Source: Prauserella cavernicola (GTDB lineage Bacteria; Actinomycetota; Actinomycetes; Mycobacteriales; Pseudonocardiaceae). From it: a stretch of 64,000 nt of DNA. A program made the translations under genes and the position numbers. The stretch is taken from NCBI RefSeq assembly GCF_016595675.1, contig NZ_JAENJH010000003.1, forward strand, positions 558,001 through 622,000, read 5' to 3'. Of this stretch, positions 1 to 10,141 are shown one piece after another (position 1 is the first letter of the stretch; the number at the start of each line of letters is the position of its first letter). The notes under the pieces are model-generated. The model was not told the DNA's origin. It saw only the letters and a program-made list of their open reading frames with translations, and made no database searches.

Positions 1-130
1 GATCGAGCACGACGACACCCACGGCGCCGCGGTTCCCGCGCTGCTGCGCACGCGCCGGGTGCTCACCAACGTCCGGGATCATTCGGACCTCACCGGACGT
101 CCACGATTCGTCACAGCCCTACGGGGCTAA
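1..130 (+). CDS. prmC: Peptide chain release factor N5-glutamine methyltransferase, 3' end only
   Basis: Only the last 42 codons are present (reading from base 2 to the TAA at 128-130). The translated tail ends in DLTGRPRFVTALRG, which resembles the C-terminus of PrmC/HemK methyltransferases; these methylate the GGQ glutamine of release factors. The NPPY catalytic motif lies outside the window, so the call rests on this tail plus position: prmC directly precedes the tsaC-type gene in mycobacteria and relatives. The stop overlaps the probable -10 hexamer of the next gene. Confidence 0.7.
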   Translation, partial: IEHDDTHGAAVPALLRTRRVLTNVRDHSDLTGRPRFVTALRG

Positions 131-133
131 GCT
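128..133 (+). promoter_or_regulatory. -10 hexamer for leaderless tsaC
   Basis: TAAGCT lies 8 bases before the tsaC ATG and there is no Shine-Dalgarno sequence, so transcription would begin at or next to the start codon. Confidence 0.5.
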
Positions 134-141
134 CACGAGCC

Positions 142-792
142 ATGAGCGCGGTGTACGACTGCAGCAATCCGGACACCAGGGCCGACGGTCTGCGAGCGGC
201 GGCCTCGGCTGTGCGGTCCAGCAGACTGGTGGTCCTGCCGACCGACACCGTCTACGGCATCGGGGCGGACGCCTTCGACGCGGGCGCCGTGCGCTCGCTG
301 CTGCAGGCGAAGCACCGCGGTCCCGACATGCCGGTGGGCGTGCTCGTCGGCTCGTGGTCCACAGTGGACGGCCTTGTGCTCGGTGTCTCCTCGCAGGCCC
401 GTGCACTCATCGAGGCGTTCTGGCCAGGCGATCTGTCCATCGTGCTGCCGCACGCGCCGAGCCTGGCGTGGGACCTCGGCACAACCAAGGGCACCGTGAT
501 GCTGCGGATGCCGCTGCACCCCGTGGCGATCGAACTGCTGCGCGAGGTCGGGCCGATGGCCGTGTCGAGCGCCAACGTGTCCGGCAGGCCGCCCGCTGCC
601 ACCGCCGCCGAGGCCGAGGAACAGCTCGGCTCGTCCGTGTCCGTCTACCTCGACGGCGGCCCGAGCGGTGAGCCCGTGCCGTCCACGATCGTCGACCTCA
701 CCGGTGAGGCGCCGCTGATGCTGCGGGAGGGCGCAGTGAGCGCCGAGGCGGTCTCGGAGGTGCTCGGCGTCGAGGTCGGCCCCCGGCAGTGA
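142..792 (+). CDS. tsaC: L-threonylcarbamoyladenylate synthase (Sua5/YrdC family)
   Basis: 216-residue cytoplasmic protein of the short YrdC type. It makes threonylcarbamoyl-AMP from threonine, bicarbonate and ATP for the universal t6A37 modification of ANN-decoding tRNAs. Visible family motifs are the nucleotide-binding segment LPTDTVYGIGADAFD near residue 33, the SSANVSGRPPA segment near residue 145, and PSTIVDLTG near residue 185. Length is normal for the single-domain form; the extra Sua5 domain is absent. It sits between prmC and the wecA-like gene, the order found in mycobacteria. The ATG at 142 lacks a ribosome site but follows a TAAGCT hexamer at leaderless spacing. High confidence. 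Confidence 0.94.
   Translation: MSAVYDCSNPDTRADGLRAAASAVRSSRLVVLPTDTVYGIGADAFDAGAVRSLLQAKHRGPDMPVGVLVGSWSTVDGLVLGVSSQARALIEAFWPGDLSIVLPHAPSLAWDLGTTKGTVMLRMPLHPVAIELLREVGPMAVSSANVSGRPPAATAAEAEEQLGSSVSVYLDGGPSGEPVPSTIVDLTGEAPLMLREGAVSAEAVSEVLGVEVGPRQ
358..368. repeat. Palindrome TCCACWGTGGA, copy 1
   Basis: TCCACAGTGGA inside tsaC; one of four exact copies of this 11-base palindrome in the window. Confidence 0.6.
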
Positions 793-808
793 CGGCGCCC
801 GGTAGCGA

Positions 809-814
809 TAGCGT
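809..814 (+). promoter_or_regulatory. -10 hexamer upstream of wecA
   Basis: TAGCGT is 8 bases before a GTG that opens a 10-codon reading frame ending just before wecA. Probable promoter of the wecA-atp region or of wecA alone. Confidence 0.4.
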
Positions 815-822
815 GGCGCGTT

Positions 823-855
823 GTGACCCCGCCGATTCTCTTCCGCAGGGGATGA
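823..855 (+). CDS. Possible leaderless 10-residue leader peptide upstream of wecA
   Basis: GTG at 823 opens a frame reading VTPPILFRRG and stops at TGA 853-855, seven bases before the wecA ATG. Its start is 8 bases from a TAGCGT hexamer, as for the leaderless genes nearby. Its last codons include the AGGGG that could serve as the wecA ribosome site, so translation of the leader could influence wecA. No homology is claimed; chance occurrence is possible. Confidence 0.25.
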   Translation: MTPPILFRRG

Positions 856-862
856 CCGCTCG

Positions 863-2038
863 ATGACCCCCACCCTGAGCGCCGGACTGCCCATCCGCGA
901 GTACATCCTCGTCGGGCTCGTGTCGGCCGCTCTGACCTTCCTGCTGACCGCACTGGTCCGGCGCTTCGCCATCAAGGTCGGCGCCGTCGCGGTGCCGCGC
1001 AAGCGCGACGTGCACGTCATCCCCATTCCCCGGATGGGCGGCCTGGCGATGTACATCGGCGTGCTCGGTGGCATGGCGATGGCGCACCAGCTGCCCGTGC
1101 TGCGGCGCGCGTTCGACTACTCCTACGACCCGGTCGCCGTGATGATCGGTGGCGCGGTGATCGTGCTCATCGGCGCGCTCGACGACCGCTTCGAGCTCGA
1201 CGCGTGGACCAAGCTCGCCGGGCAGGTCATGTGCGCGGGCATCCTCGTGCTGTTCGGCCTGCAGTGGGTGTCGTTCTGGGTGCCGTGGGGTGGCGACGGC
1301 GCGTCGCTGGGCCAGGTGCTGATCCTCGACCGCAACCAGGGCGGCCTGCTGGCCGTGTTGCTGGTGGTGGTGATGGTCAATGCGATGAACTTCGTCGACG
1401 GCCTCGACGGGCTGGCTGGCGGGCTCGGCCTCATCGCCGCGGCGGCCACGTGCGCGTTCTCGCTCGGGCTGCTCGCGTCGTCCGGCGGCGACGTCGGCAC
1501 CTACCCGCCCGCACTCATCGCGGCGACACTGGCGGGAGCGTGTCTGGGGTTCTTACCGCACAACTTCCAGCCGGCGAAGATATTCATGGGCGACTCGGGC
1601 TCGATGATGATCGGGCTGATGCTGGCGGCGGCCAGCACGTCCGCGTCGGGCAAGATCAACTACACGTCGTTCGACGCGACCGACGTCGTCGCCCTGCTCT
1701 CGCCGCTGTTCGTGGTGGCGGCCGTGCTGTTCCTGCCGCTGCTCGACCTCGTGATGGCCGTGATCAGGCGCACACGGCGCGGGGAGAGCCCGTTCGCGGC
1801 CGACAAGATGCACCTGCACCACCGGCTGCTGGAGATCGGCCACTCGCAGCGCAGGGCCGTGCTGCTGATCTATTTGTGGGCCGGTCTGCTGGCGTTCGGG
1901 GCGGTCGCGGTGACGCTGTTCGACACCGCGGCTGTGTTCTGGCTCACGTGCGCGGGGCTGCTGGTGGCCGCGCTCGTCTCGGTGGTACCTAGACTGGGCC
2001 GACATCGCCCCGGAGGTAAGTCGGCGTCCCAGCGCTGA
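863..2038 (+). CDS. wecA: UDP-GlcNAc/undecaprenyl- (decaprenyl-)phosphate GlcNAc-1-phosphate transferase, WecA/MraY family
   Basis: 391-residue polytopic membrane enzyme that moves a sugar-1-phosphate from a UDP-sugar onto a polyprenyl phosphate at the inner face of the membrane. In mycobacteria the enzyme at this locus starts arabinogalactan linker synthesis. Motifs seen: DDRFELDAWTKLAGQ (paired Asp), NAMNFVDGLDGLAGG, FMGDSGSMMIG, and the HLHHRL loop typical of WecA rather than MraY. About ten hydrophobic segments are visible. Located between tsaC and the AtpI-like gene as in Mycobacterium, and 41 bases upstream of the latter. The exact acceptor lipid and sugar are inferred from family and synteny. 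Confidence 0.9.
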   Translation: MTPTLSAGLPIREYILVGLVSAALTFLLTALVRRFAIKVGAVAVPRKRDVHVIPIPRMGGLAMYIGVLGGMAMAHQLPVLRRAFDYSYDPVAVMIGGAVIVLIGALDDRFELDAWTKLAGQVMCAGILVLFGLQWVSFWVPWGGDGASLGQVLILDRNQGGLLAVLLVVVMVNAMNFVDGLDGLAGGLGLIAAAATCAFSLGLLASSGGDVGTYPPALIAATLAGACLGFLPHNFQPAKIFMGDSGSMMIGLMLAAASTSASGKINYTSFDATDVVALLSPLFVVAAVLFLPLLDLVMAVIRRTRRGESPFAADKMHLHHRLLEIGHSQRRAVLLIYLWAGLLAFGAVAVTLFDTAAVFWLTCAGLLVAALVSVVPRLGRHRPGGKSASQR

Positions 2039-2079
2039 GCACCGGGGCAGGCGAGACGGCGAAGCGGGTACGGACAGGC

Positions 2080-2664
2080 ATGAGTGACGACGCGGGCGAG
2101 CGCCCGGCCTCGGGCGCGGTCGGCTACGAGCCCGCTGACGCCGACGAGGCCGCCCAGGTCGGAGAGTCCGCCGAAGCCGACCAGATCGACCACATCGACG
2201 AGGCCGCCGCCCGCGAGGCTCGCGCCGCACACGCGCAGTCGGTCTACACGCTCGCCGACGCCATGATGCGCTGGGGCCTGCGCTTCTCGCTCCCGTTGTC
2301 GCTCGTCGTGGTCGGCGTGGCCATGGTGCTCGAAGGTCAGCCCGGCCTCGTCGGCTCGGGCTTCGGCGTGGTCCTCGGCTTCGGCTGCTCGCTGATCACC
2401 ATCACGATGATGCGCATCGGGGCGACCAAGCCGCCTGCCAGCCTGATGAACCTCGCGCTCGGCGGGTACGCGATCAAGATGTCACTGCTGCTGGTGGTGA
2501 TGCTCGTACTCCGAGACATCGACGGCCTCAGCAGGCCGTCGCTGGCGTTCGGCATGCTCGTCGTGGTCGTGTCCTGGGCGGTCGCCGAGGTCGTGGCCTT
2601 CAGGACGACGAAGACGCCCACGTTGATCATTCCCAGGCCCTCGCGCGCCGAACAGGCCGACTGA
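2080..2664 (+). CDS. AtpI-like membrane protein preceding the ATP synthase operon
   Basis: 194 residues. The first 60 are acidic and Ala-rich (low complexity), followed by four hydrophobic segments (about residues 70-180) and a short tail. Position directly before atpB matches Rv1303 of M. tuberculosis and the atpI slot in other bacteria, where the protein is thought to help c-ring assembly or cation handling. Sequence similarity to classical AtpI is weak by eye, so the role is an inference from place and topology. The acidic N-terminal extension is unusual for AtpI. Confidence 0.75.
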   Translation: MSDDAGERPASGAVGYEPADADEAAQVGESAEADQIDHIDEAAAREARAAHAQSVYTLADAMMRWGLRFSLPLSLVVVGVAMVLEGQPGLVGSGFGVVLGFGCSLITITMMRIGATKPPASLMNLALGGYAIKMSLLLVVMLVLRDIDGLSRPSLAFGMLVVVVSWAVAEVVAFRTTKTPTLIIPRPSRAEQAD

Positions 2665-2983
2665 GCCTTCGCCGGGGGGCCCTGGTCCGGGCGAGTCACC
2701 CGTTAGTCACAATGACGCTGTCCGCTACCGGCGGTCGGAGTCCCTCCGTGGGCCCGGTGCCGGAACGGGCGACCTTCGCACGGCGTGGTCGAAGTGCCTC
2801 GCCCGTTCGGGTGACCTAAAAGTACGCCTGTACGGCTTGGTCGAGAACGGTGCTGGTACGGTCCGCGTCGAAGGTCAGATCCCCGTGTAAGGGGCCGGAA
2901 ATCAATCCGGTACGTTAAGTCCAGGTTGTCACGATTCCCCCGGCGGAGTTAACGCCGGCCGGGAGAACCGGAAGGAGCCCTAG
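2665..2983 (+). other. 319-base spacer before atpB, likely atp operon promoter region
   Basis: No coding frame is convincing here. A TACGTT hexamer at 2911-2916 could be a -10 element; just before it lie two small inverted repeats, CCCC-N6-GGGG (2881-2894) and CCGGA-N6-TCCGG (2895-2910). I find no convincing -35. The end of the spacer holds the strong ribosome site GGAAGGAG (2970-2977) for the TTG start of atpB. Confidence 0.45.
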
Positions 2984-3766
2984 TTGGGCGCGCTGGTACT
3001 AGCCGCAGGCGATGTGTTCACGCCGCCGACGGCAGAAGCCTTCAATCTGCCGCCGATTTTCGGCTGGGTCACCAAGCCCATGCTGCTGATCGTGCTGTCG
3101 GTGGTGATCATCCTCGCCTTCTTCCTGCTCGCTTCGAGGAAGCTGAGCGTGGTTCCGGGCAAGCGGCAGTTCCTCGTCGAGTCGGCGTACGACTTCGGGC
3201 GCAACAACATCGCGCGTGAGCAGATCGGCGCTGCCGACTTCATGCGGTTCGTTCCGCTGATTCTGGCGCTGTTCAGCTTCGTGCTGGTGAACAATCTCTT
3301 CGGGATCGTGCCGATCCTGCAGTTCCCGACGATGTCCCACATCGGGTTCCCGCTCGCGCTGTCGGTGCTGGTCGTCTACCCCGTCTATCACTACGCGGGT
3401 ATTCGTAAGCACGGCCTCGGCAAGTACCTGAAGAACCAGCTCGTGCCCCCCGGCGCTCCGAAGCTGGTCTACCTGCTGCTCACCCCGATCGAGTTCTTCA
3501 CGAAGTTCGTGATGAACCCGATCACCCTCGCGATCCGAGTCTTCGCGGCCATGTTCGCGGGCCACCTGCTGATCATGCTGTTCGGGATCTCGGCTGAATA
3601 CCTGCTCCTCCACGGAGACGGGGTCATCAAGGTCGTCTCCGCGTTCTCCTTCGCGGGTGCACTGGCGATGACGTTCATCGAGGCCCTGATCATGTGCATC
3701 CAGGCTTTCATCTTCGCGTTGTTGTCGGCCAACTACATCGGGGCGGCTCTGGCCGAAGACCACTGA
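2984..3766 (+). CDS. atpB: ATP synthase F0 subunit a
   Basis: 260-residue integral membrane stator subunit forming the proton half-channels beside the c-ring. The essential channel arginine is visible at Arg185 in PITLAIRVFAAMFAGH, and the family segment LVNNLFGIVPILQFP is near residue 101. Starts with TTG, chosen because GGAAGGAG lies 6 bases upstream. First gene of the atpBEFHAGDC operon, and the target neighbourhood of diarylquinolines together with subunit c. Confidence 0.96.
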   Translation: MGALVLAAGDVFTPPTAEAFNLPPIFGWVTKPMLLIVLSVVIILAFFLLASRKLSVVPGKRQFLVESAYDFGRNNIAREQIGAADFMRFVPLILALFSFVLVNNLFGIVPILQFPTMSHIGFPLALSVLVVYPVYHYAGIRKHGLGKYLKNQLVPPGAPKLVYLLLTPIEFFTKFVMNPITLAIRVFAAMFAGHLLIMLFGISAEYLLLHGDGVIKVVSAFSFAGALAMTFIEALIMCIQAFIFALLSANYIGAALAEDH

Positions 3767-3784
3767 GTCGGCTCCACTACCACT

Positions 3785-3810
3785 GGACGTCGAACGCGAA
3801 GACGACGTCC
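3785..3810 (+). other. RNA hairpin between atpB and atpE
   Basis: Perfect 8-base-pair stem GGACGTCG / CGACGTCC with a 10-base loop, in the 108-base spacer ahead of the atpE start. It may stabilise or process the mRNA so that subunit c is made in excess. Confidence 0.55.
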
Positions 3811-3874
3811 GCTCGAATCAAAGGCACAAGCTTCCCGTTAAACGAACACGGATGAAGTTGGAAAGGGAATACAC

Positions 3875-4123
3875 GTGAGCTCCATTGTTCTCGCCCAGGC
3901 AGCCACCGAGACCAACATCAACACCGGTCTCGCTGTTATCGGCTACGGCCTCGGTGCCATCGGTGGTGGTATCGGTGTGGGCATGATCTTCTCCTCCGTC
4001 ATCAGCGGCACCGCCCGCCAGCCGGAGGCCCAGGGCAAGCTGATGAACATCGGCTTCACCACCTTCGCCCTGGTCGAGGTTCTGGCTCTGCTCGGCTTCG
4101 TTCTCTTCTTCCTCGTCGGCTGA
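3875..4123 (+). CDS. atpE: ATP synthase F0 subunit c
   Basis: 82-residue hairpin protein forming the proton-driven rotor ring. Two hydrophobic helices are joined by the polar loop ARQPEAQG (about residues 47-54). The proton-binding carboxylate is Glu68 in [11 protein letters not shown], the position contacted by bedaquiline in mycobacteria. Glycine-rich helix 1 ([13 protein letters not shown]) allows ring packing. GTG start preceded by GGAAAGGG. Flanked on both sides by RNA hairpins, unlike most other genes of the operon. Confidence 0.96.
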   Translation: MSSIVLAQAATETNINTGLAVIGYGLGAIGGGIGVGMIFSSVISGTARQPEAQGKLMNIGFTTFALVEVLALLGFVLFFLVG

Positions 4124-4140
4124 CGTCGGTTCATCCGACG
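4124..4140 (+). other. RNA hairpin after atpE
   Basis: 6-base-pair stem CGTCGG / CCGACG with a 5-base loop, immediately after the atpE stop codon. With the hairpin at 3785-3810 it brackets the atpE message. Confidence 0.45.
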
Positions 4141-4171
4141 CCGTGAGTAACCGGACGAAGTGGAGACGACG

Positions 4172-4714
4172 ATGATTCTGGCGGCTGAAGAGTACAACCC
4201 TGTTCTTCCGCACGTTGCCGAAATCATCATCGGTCTTATCGCCTTCCTGCTCCTTTTCTGGGTGCTGCGCAAGTTCGTTGTGCCGCGCTTCGAAAAGCTC
4301 TACGAGGAGCGGGCCGCGAAGATCGAGGGTGGCATCGAGAAGGCCGAGAAGGCTCAGGCCGAGGCCGAACAGGCGCTGGAGCAGTACAAGGCGCAGCTCG
4401 CCGAGGCCAGGACCGAGGCAGCCAAGATCCGCGACGACGCCCGGCTCGAAGCCGAGCAGATCAAGGAAGAGCTGCGGGTCGAGGCTCAGGAAGAAGCCCG
4501 TCGCATCGTGACGCAGGGCGAGGCGCAACTGCAGGCCCAGCGGTCGCAGATCGTCGCCGAGCTGCGCGCGGAACTCGGCCGCAACTCCATCGAGCTCGCC
4601 AGCCGCATCGTCGGCGAGGCACTCGAGGACGAGGCGCGCCGTCGTGGCACCGTCGACCGGTTCCTGGCCGAACTTGACGCCAGCGGCAACGGTGCGGCCG
4701 GAGCCAGGAACTAG
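4172..4714 (+). CDS. atpF: ATP synthase F0 subunit b
   Basis: 180-residue peripheral stalk subunit: one N-terminal membrane helix (about residues 12-34) followed by a long charged Ala/Glu/Lys coiled coil that contacts the delta subunit. I take the ATG at 4172 because GGAG lies 6 bases upstream; a GTG at 4160 in the same frame would add four residues. Unlike mycobacteria, where a second b copy is fused to delta, b and delta are separate genes here. Confidence 0.94.
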   Translation: MILAAEEYNPVLPHVAEIIIGLIAFLLLFWVLRKFVVPRFEKLYEERAAKIEGGIEKAEKAQAEAEQALEQYKAQLAEARTEAAKIRDDARLEAEQIKEELRVEAQEEARRIVTQGEAQLQAQRSQIVAELRAELGRNSIELASRIVGEALEDEARRRGTVDRFLAELDASGNGAAGARN

Positions 4715-4726
4715 GAGTAGTCGTAG

Positions 4727-5548
4727 ATGACGCTGCATGCTGCGAGCCGTGAGGCTCTTGGCTTCGCCGAGAACCGTCTCGACGAGGTGCTCGGCGACGC
4801 GGGCAACGACCCGTCCGCCGTCGGGGAAGAGCTGCTCTCCGTGGTGGATCTGTTCGCCAGGGAGGTCGGGTTGCGGCGAGCCGTCGGTGACGGTTCGTCG
4901 GACCCCGAGGCCCGTCAGCGGCTCGTCAGAACCTTGCTTCAGGGCAAGGTGTCGGAACCCGCCCTCCAGGTGCTCGACGCCGTGGTGGGCAGCCGCTGGT
5001 CAAGCCCCCGTGAACTGCTCGACGGGCTCGAGTCGGTCGGGCGGACCTCGTTGCTGGAGAGCGCCGAGAGAACCGGCAAACTGGACACGGTTCGGGACGA
5101 GCTCTTCCGGCTCGCCCGTATCGTGGAGAACGAGCCGGAACTCGAGCGGACGTTGACCGATCGGGTGGGACCCGTCGAGGGCAGGCGGACCCTGGTCCGC
5201 AACCTCGTGTCGGACAAGGTCGACCCGGTCACCCGGGTCCTGGTCGAGCAGGCCGTCGTCCGCCTGAGGAGTCGGAGCCTCGCGAACGCGATCGACGAGC
5301 TGGTCAGGCTGGCCGCCGCAAGGCGCAACCGGTCGGTGGCCTACGTGACCAGCGCGACGGAGCTGACCGGCGAGCAGCGCGAGCGGCTCGCCCAGAAGCT
5401 CGGGCAGATCTACGGGCGGGAGATCGCGCTGCACGTGGAACTCGATCGCGCGATCGGTGCCGGACTCGTGGTCCGGGTCGGCGACGAAGTGATCGACGGA
5501 AGCGCGGCCGGGCGCCTGGACGCACTGCGCAGGCAGCTCGCGCGCTGA
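4727..5548 (+). CDS. atpH: ATP synthase F1 subunit delta
   Basis: 273-residue stalk subunit linking F1 to subunit b. About 95 residues longer than the 177-residue Escherichia coli protein, which is normal for actinobacterial delta; the conserved C-terminal segment is VELDRAIGAGLVVRVGDEVIDGS. Follows atpF by 12 bases with GGAG upstream. Starts ATG at 4727. Confidence 0.94.
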   Translation: MTLHAASREALGFAENRLDEVLGDAGNDPSAVGEELLSVVDLFAREVGLRRAVGDGSSDPEARQRLVRTLLQGKVSEPALQVLDAVVGSRWSSPRELLDGLESVGRTSLLESAERTGKLDTVRDELFRLARIVENEPELERTLTDRVGPVEGRRTLVRNLVSDKVDPVTRVLVEQAVVRLRSRSLANAIDELVRLAAARRNRSVAYVTSATELTGEQRERLAQKLGQIYGREIALHVELDRAIGAGLVVRVGDEVIDGSAAGRLDALRRQLAR

Positions 5549-5613
5549 CGCGAGCGCCGACATAACACATACTTTGCACAGTGGCAAGAACGAAGTGAGA
5601 GCGGGAACACGAC

Positions 5614-7254
5614 ATGGCGGAGCTGACGATCTCCTCGGATGAGATCCGCAGTGCGATCGAGAACTACGTCTCGAGTTACTCCCCGGATGTGAGCCGGGAA
5701 GAGGTCGGCGTCGTCGTCGACACCGGCGACGGTGTCGCGCACGTCGAAGGCCTGCCGTCGACCATGGCGAACGAGCTGCTGGAATTCCCCGGCGGCATCC
5801 TCGGCGTCGCGCAGAACCTGGAGCCGCGCCAGATCGGTGTCGTCATCCTGGGTAACTACGAGTCGATCGAAGAGGGCCAGGAGGTCAAGCGCACCGGCCG
5901 GATCCTCTCGATCCCGGTCGGCGAGGCGTTCCTCGGCCGCACGATCGACCCGCTCGGAAACCCGATCGACGGTCTCGGCGACATCGAGTCCACCGAGCGC
6001 CGCGCGCTCGAGCTGCAGGCTGCCTCCGTGGTGGAGCGTCAGCCGGTGTCCGAGCCGCTCCAGACCGGCATCACGGCCATCGACTCGATGACTCCGATCG
6101 GCCGCGGCCAGCGCCAGCTGGTCATCGGCGACCGCAAGACCGGTAAGACCGCGGTCTGCGTCGACACGATCATCAACCAGAAGGCGAACTGGGAGAGCGG
6201 CGACCCGAAGAAGCAGGTCCGCTGCATCTACGTCGCGGTCGGCCAGAAGGGCTCCACCATCGCCTCGGTGCGCAAGTCGCTCGAGGACGCCGGTGCGCTG
6301 GAGTACACCACCATCGTCGCCGCCCCGGCCTCCGACTCCGCCGGCTTCAAGTGGCTCGCTCCCTACTCCGGTTCCGCCCTCGGGCAGCACTGGATGTACC
6401 AGGGCAAGCACGTGCTGATCGTCTTCGACGACCTCACCAAGCAGGCCGAGGCCTACCGCGCACTGTCGCTGCTGCTGCGCCGCCCGCCGGGCCGCGAGGC
6501 GTTCCCCGGCGACGTCTTCTACTTGCACTCGCGTCTGCTCGAGCGTTGCGCCAAGCTGAACGACGAGCTGGGCGCGGGCTCGCTGACCGGTCTGCCGGTC
6601 ATCGAGACCAAGGCCAACGACATCTCGGCCTACATCCCCACCAACGTCATCTCGATCACCGACGGGCAGTGCTTCTTCCAGTCGGACCTGTTCAACTCGG
6701 GTCAGCGGCCCGCGGTCGACGTGACCACCTCGGTCTCCCGAGTCGGTGGTGACGCGCAGATCAAGGCCATGAAGACGGTCTCCGGTTCGCTGCGTATCGA
6801 CCTGTCCCAGTACGAGGAGCTCAAGGCGTTCGCCGCCTTCGCCTCCGACCTGGACGCCGCGTCGAGGGCCCAGCTGGACCGCGGTGCCCGCCTGTACGAG
6901 CTGCTCAAGCAGCCGCAGTACTCGCCGGTCGCGGTCGAGCAGCAGGTCGTCACGGTGTACCTGGGCACCAACGGTCACTTCGACCAGGTGCCGATCGAGG
7001 ACACCGCGCGGTTCAACAGCGAGCTGCTGGAGAACCTCCGGCACAAGCACGACGACATCCTGACCGAGATCCGCGAGGTCGGTAAGTGGTCGCCGGAGCT
7101 CGCCGAGCGCGTCGTCGCCGCGACGGACGAGTTCAAGAAGGGCTTCACCACCTCCGAGGGCCGCACCCTCAACGAGGCCGAGGCCGAGGCCATGGACGCC
7201 GACAACGTGGGACAGGAATCCGTCAAGGTGCACCGTCCCGCGCCGAAGAAGTAG
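5614..7254 (+). CDS. atpA: ATP synthase F1 subunit alpha
   Basis: 546 residues. Noncatalytic nucleotide-binding subunit of the F1 hexamer. Walker A GDRKTGKT at residues 172-179; the arginine finger lies in [10 protein letters not shown]; the [14 protein letters not shown] segment is typical. The last 35 or so residues after the KGFTTSEG region form an extension ending [10 protein letters not shown]. It closely resembles the mycobacterial alpha C-terminal extension known to suppress ATP hydrolysis, so this enzyme is probably also latent in the hydrolysis direction (inference). 13-base gap to atpG. Confidence 0.97.
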   Translation: MAELTISSDEIRSAIENYVSSYSPDVSREEVGVVVDTGDGVAHVEGLPSTMANELLEFPGGILGVAQNLEPRQIGVVILGNYESIEEGQEVKRTGRILSIPVGEAFLGRTIDPLGNPIDGLGDIESTERRALELQAASVVERQPVSEPLQTGITAIDSMTPIGRGQRQLVIGDRKTGKTAVCVDTIINQKANWESGDPKKQVRCIYVAVGQKGSTIASVRKSLEDAGALEYTTIVAAPASDSAGFKWLAPYSGSALGQHWMYQGKHVLIVFDDLTKQAEAYRALSLLLRRPPGREAFPGDVFYLHSRLLERCAKLNDELGAGSLTGLPVIETKANDISAYIPTNVISITDGQCFFQSDLFNSGQRPAVDVTTSVSRVGGDAQIKAMKTVSGSLRIDLSQYEELKAFAAFASDLDAASRAQLDRGARLYELLKQPQYSPVAVEQQVVTVYLGTNGHFDQVPIEDTARFNSELLENLRHKHDDILTEIREVGKWSPELAERVVAATDEFKKGFTTSEGRTLNEAEAEAMDADNVGQESVKVHRPAPKK

Positions 7255-7266
7255 TGGGCTGACGCC

Positions 7267-8202
7267 ATGGCACAGCTTCGCGAACTCCGATCCAAGATCC
7301 GGTCGACCAAGTCGATCGGCAAGATCACCAAGGCGATGGAGCTCATCGCCACCTCGCGCATCACCAAGGCGCAGGCTCGGGTGCAGGCTTCCCGGCCCTA
7401 CGCGTCCGAGATCACCAACGTGCTCTCGGCGCTGGCCGGTGCGGCCGCCAACCTCGACCACCCGCTGCTCGTCGAGCGCGAGCAGCCGCGGCGAGTCGCC
7501 GTGCTGGTCGTGACGAGTGACAAGGGTCTGTGCGGTGGCTACAACGCCAACGTGCTGCGGGCGACCGAGGAACTGCTGTCGCTGCTCCGCGAGCAGGGCA
7601 AGCAGCCTCTGCTCTACGTCATCGGCGGCAAGGGTGTGAACTACTACCGCTTCCGCGAGCGCGAGGTCACCGACAGCTGGACCGGCTTCTCCCAGCAGCC
7701 GCGGTACGAGAACGCCGCGACCGTCGGCGAGTCGCTGGTGAAGTCGTTCCTCGCCGGTGCCGACGACCAGGGTGACCAGCCCGGCGAAGACGGCATGCTG
7801 GGCGTGGACGAACTGCACATCGTCTACACCGAGTTCCGCTCGATGCTCACGCAGACGCCGGTCGCCAAGCGCATGGCTCCGCTCGAGGTCGAGTACACCG
7901 ACGAGCAGCCCCCCTCGGGTCTGCTGCCGACCTACGACTTCGAGCCCAGCGCCGAGAAGCTGCTCGGGGCGCTGCTGCCGAAGTACATCAACACGCGGAT
8001 CTTCGCGGCGTTGCTGGAGTCGGCGGCCTCCGAGCTGGCGGCCCAGCGCAACGCCATGAAGGCGGCGTCGGACAACGCCAGTGAACTCGTGGAGACCTAC
8101 ACCCGGCTGGCGAACCAGGCCCGCCAGGCCCAGATCACCCAGGAGATCAGCGAAATCGTCGGTGGCGTTGATGCGCTCGCCGCTGTAGGAAGTGATGACT
8201 GA
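7267..8202 (+). CDS. atpG: ATP synthase F1 subunit gamma
   Basis: 311-residue central rotor shaft. N-terminal coiled-coil signature [19 protein letters not shown] and the C-terminal helix near residues 255-300 are intact. A surface insertion around residues 158-175 ([17 protein letters not shown]) sits where mycobacterial gamma carries its extra loop implicated in coupling. Three bases separate its stop from atpD. Confidence 0.96.
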   Translation: MAQLRELRSKIRSTKSIGKITKAMELIATSRITKAQARVQASRPYASEITNVLSALAGAAANLDHPLLVEREQPRRVAVLVVTSDKGLCGGYNANVLRATEELLSLLREQGKQPLLYVIGGKGVNYYRFREREVTDSWTGFSQQPRYENAATVGESLVKSFLAGADDQGDQPGEDGMLGVDELHIVYTEFRSMLTQTPVAKRMAPLEVEYTDEQPPSGLLPTYDFEPSAEKLLGALLPKYINTRIFAALLESAASELAAQRNAMKAASDNASELVETYTRLANQARQAQITQEISEIVGGVDALAAVGSDD

Positions 8203-9630
<1,428 letters not shown>

Positions 9631-9641
9631 GCCAAGCCGCG

Positions 9642-9677
9642 CGACGGGGCCGGTCCACTGTGGATGCGGCCCCGTCG
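9642..9677 (+). terminator. Strong hairpin between atpD and atpC, attenuator or partial terminator
   Basis: Perfect 11-base-pair G+C stem, CGACGGGGCCG (9642-9652) with CGGCCCCGTCG (9667-9677). The loop itself contains the palindrome TCCACTGTGGA. It is followed by TTCGCTT rather than a long T tract. It lies inside the operon, so it is more likely to lower atpC expression or act as a processing site than to stop transcription fully. Confidence 0.6.
9654..9664. repeat. Palindrome TCCACWGTGGA, copy 2
   Basis: TCCACTGTGGA in the loop of the atpD-atpC hairpin. Confidence 0.6.
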
Positions 9678-9750
9678 TTCGCTTACTCACACCGTGGACT
9701 GACGGCGCGCCCACTACACTGGTGGGAAGCGCGATTCGAAGGAGACCTAC

Positions 9751-10116
9751 GTGGCTGAGATGACCGTCGAGCTGGTGGCCGTCGAGCGTCGTCTGTGGTC
9801 CGGTACCGGCTCGTTCGTCGTCGCGCAGACGACCGAGGGTGAGATCGGTATTCTCCCCGGGCACGAGCCCGTGCTCGGCCAGCTGGTCGAGGGCGGCATC
9901 GTCAAGGTGACGACCACCGACGGCGACACCGTCACGGCCGCGGTGCACGGCGGCTTCCTGTCGGTCACGCACGACTCCGTGAGCGTTCTCGCGGAGTCCG
10001 CGGAACTCGGCGAGGAGATCGACGTCGAAGCGGCCAAGCAGGCGCTGACCGCCGAGGACGAGGCCGAGCGCACGAGAGCGGCTGGGCGGCTCCGAGCGGC
10101 CGGCCAGTCGGTCTAA
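9751..10116 (+). CDS. atpC: ATP synthase F1 subunit epsilon
   Basis: 121-residue rotor subunit with the N-terminal beta-sandwich ([40 protein letters not shown] region) and a short C-terminal helical part, shorter than the 139-residue E. coli protein and equal to mycobacterial length. GTG start with GAAGGAG 6 bases upstream. Separated from atpD by 120 bases holding a hairpin. Last structural gene of the operon. Confidence 0.94.
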   Translation: MAEMTVELVAVERRLWSGTGSFVVAQTTEGEIGILPGHEPVLGQLVEGGIVKVTTTDGDTVTAAVHGGFLSVTHDSVSVLAESAELGEEIDVEAAKQALTAEDEAERTRAAGRLRAAGQSV

Positions 10117-10141
10117 CGGCGACGACGAGCGGGAGCCGGCC

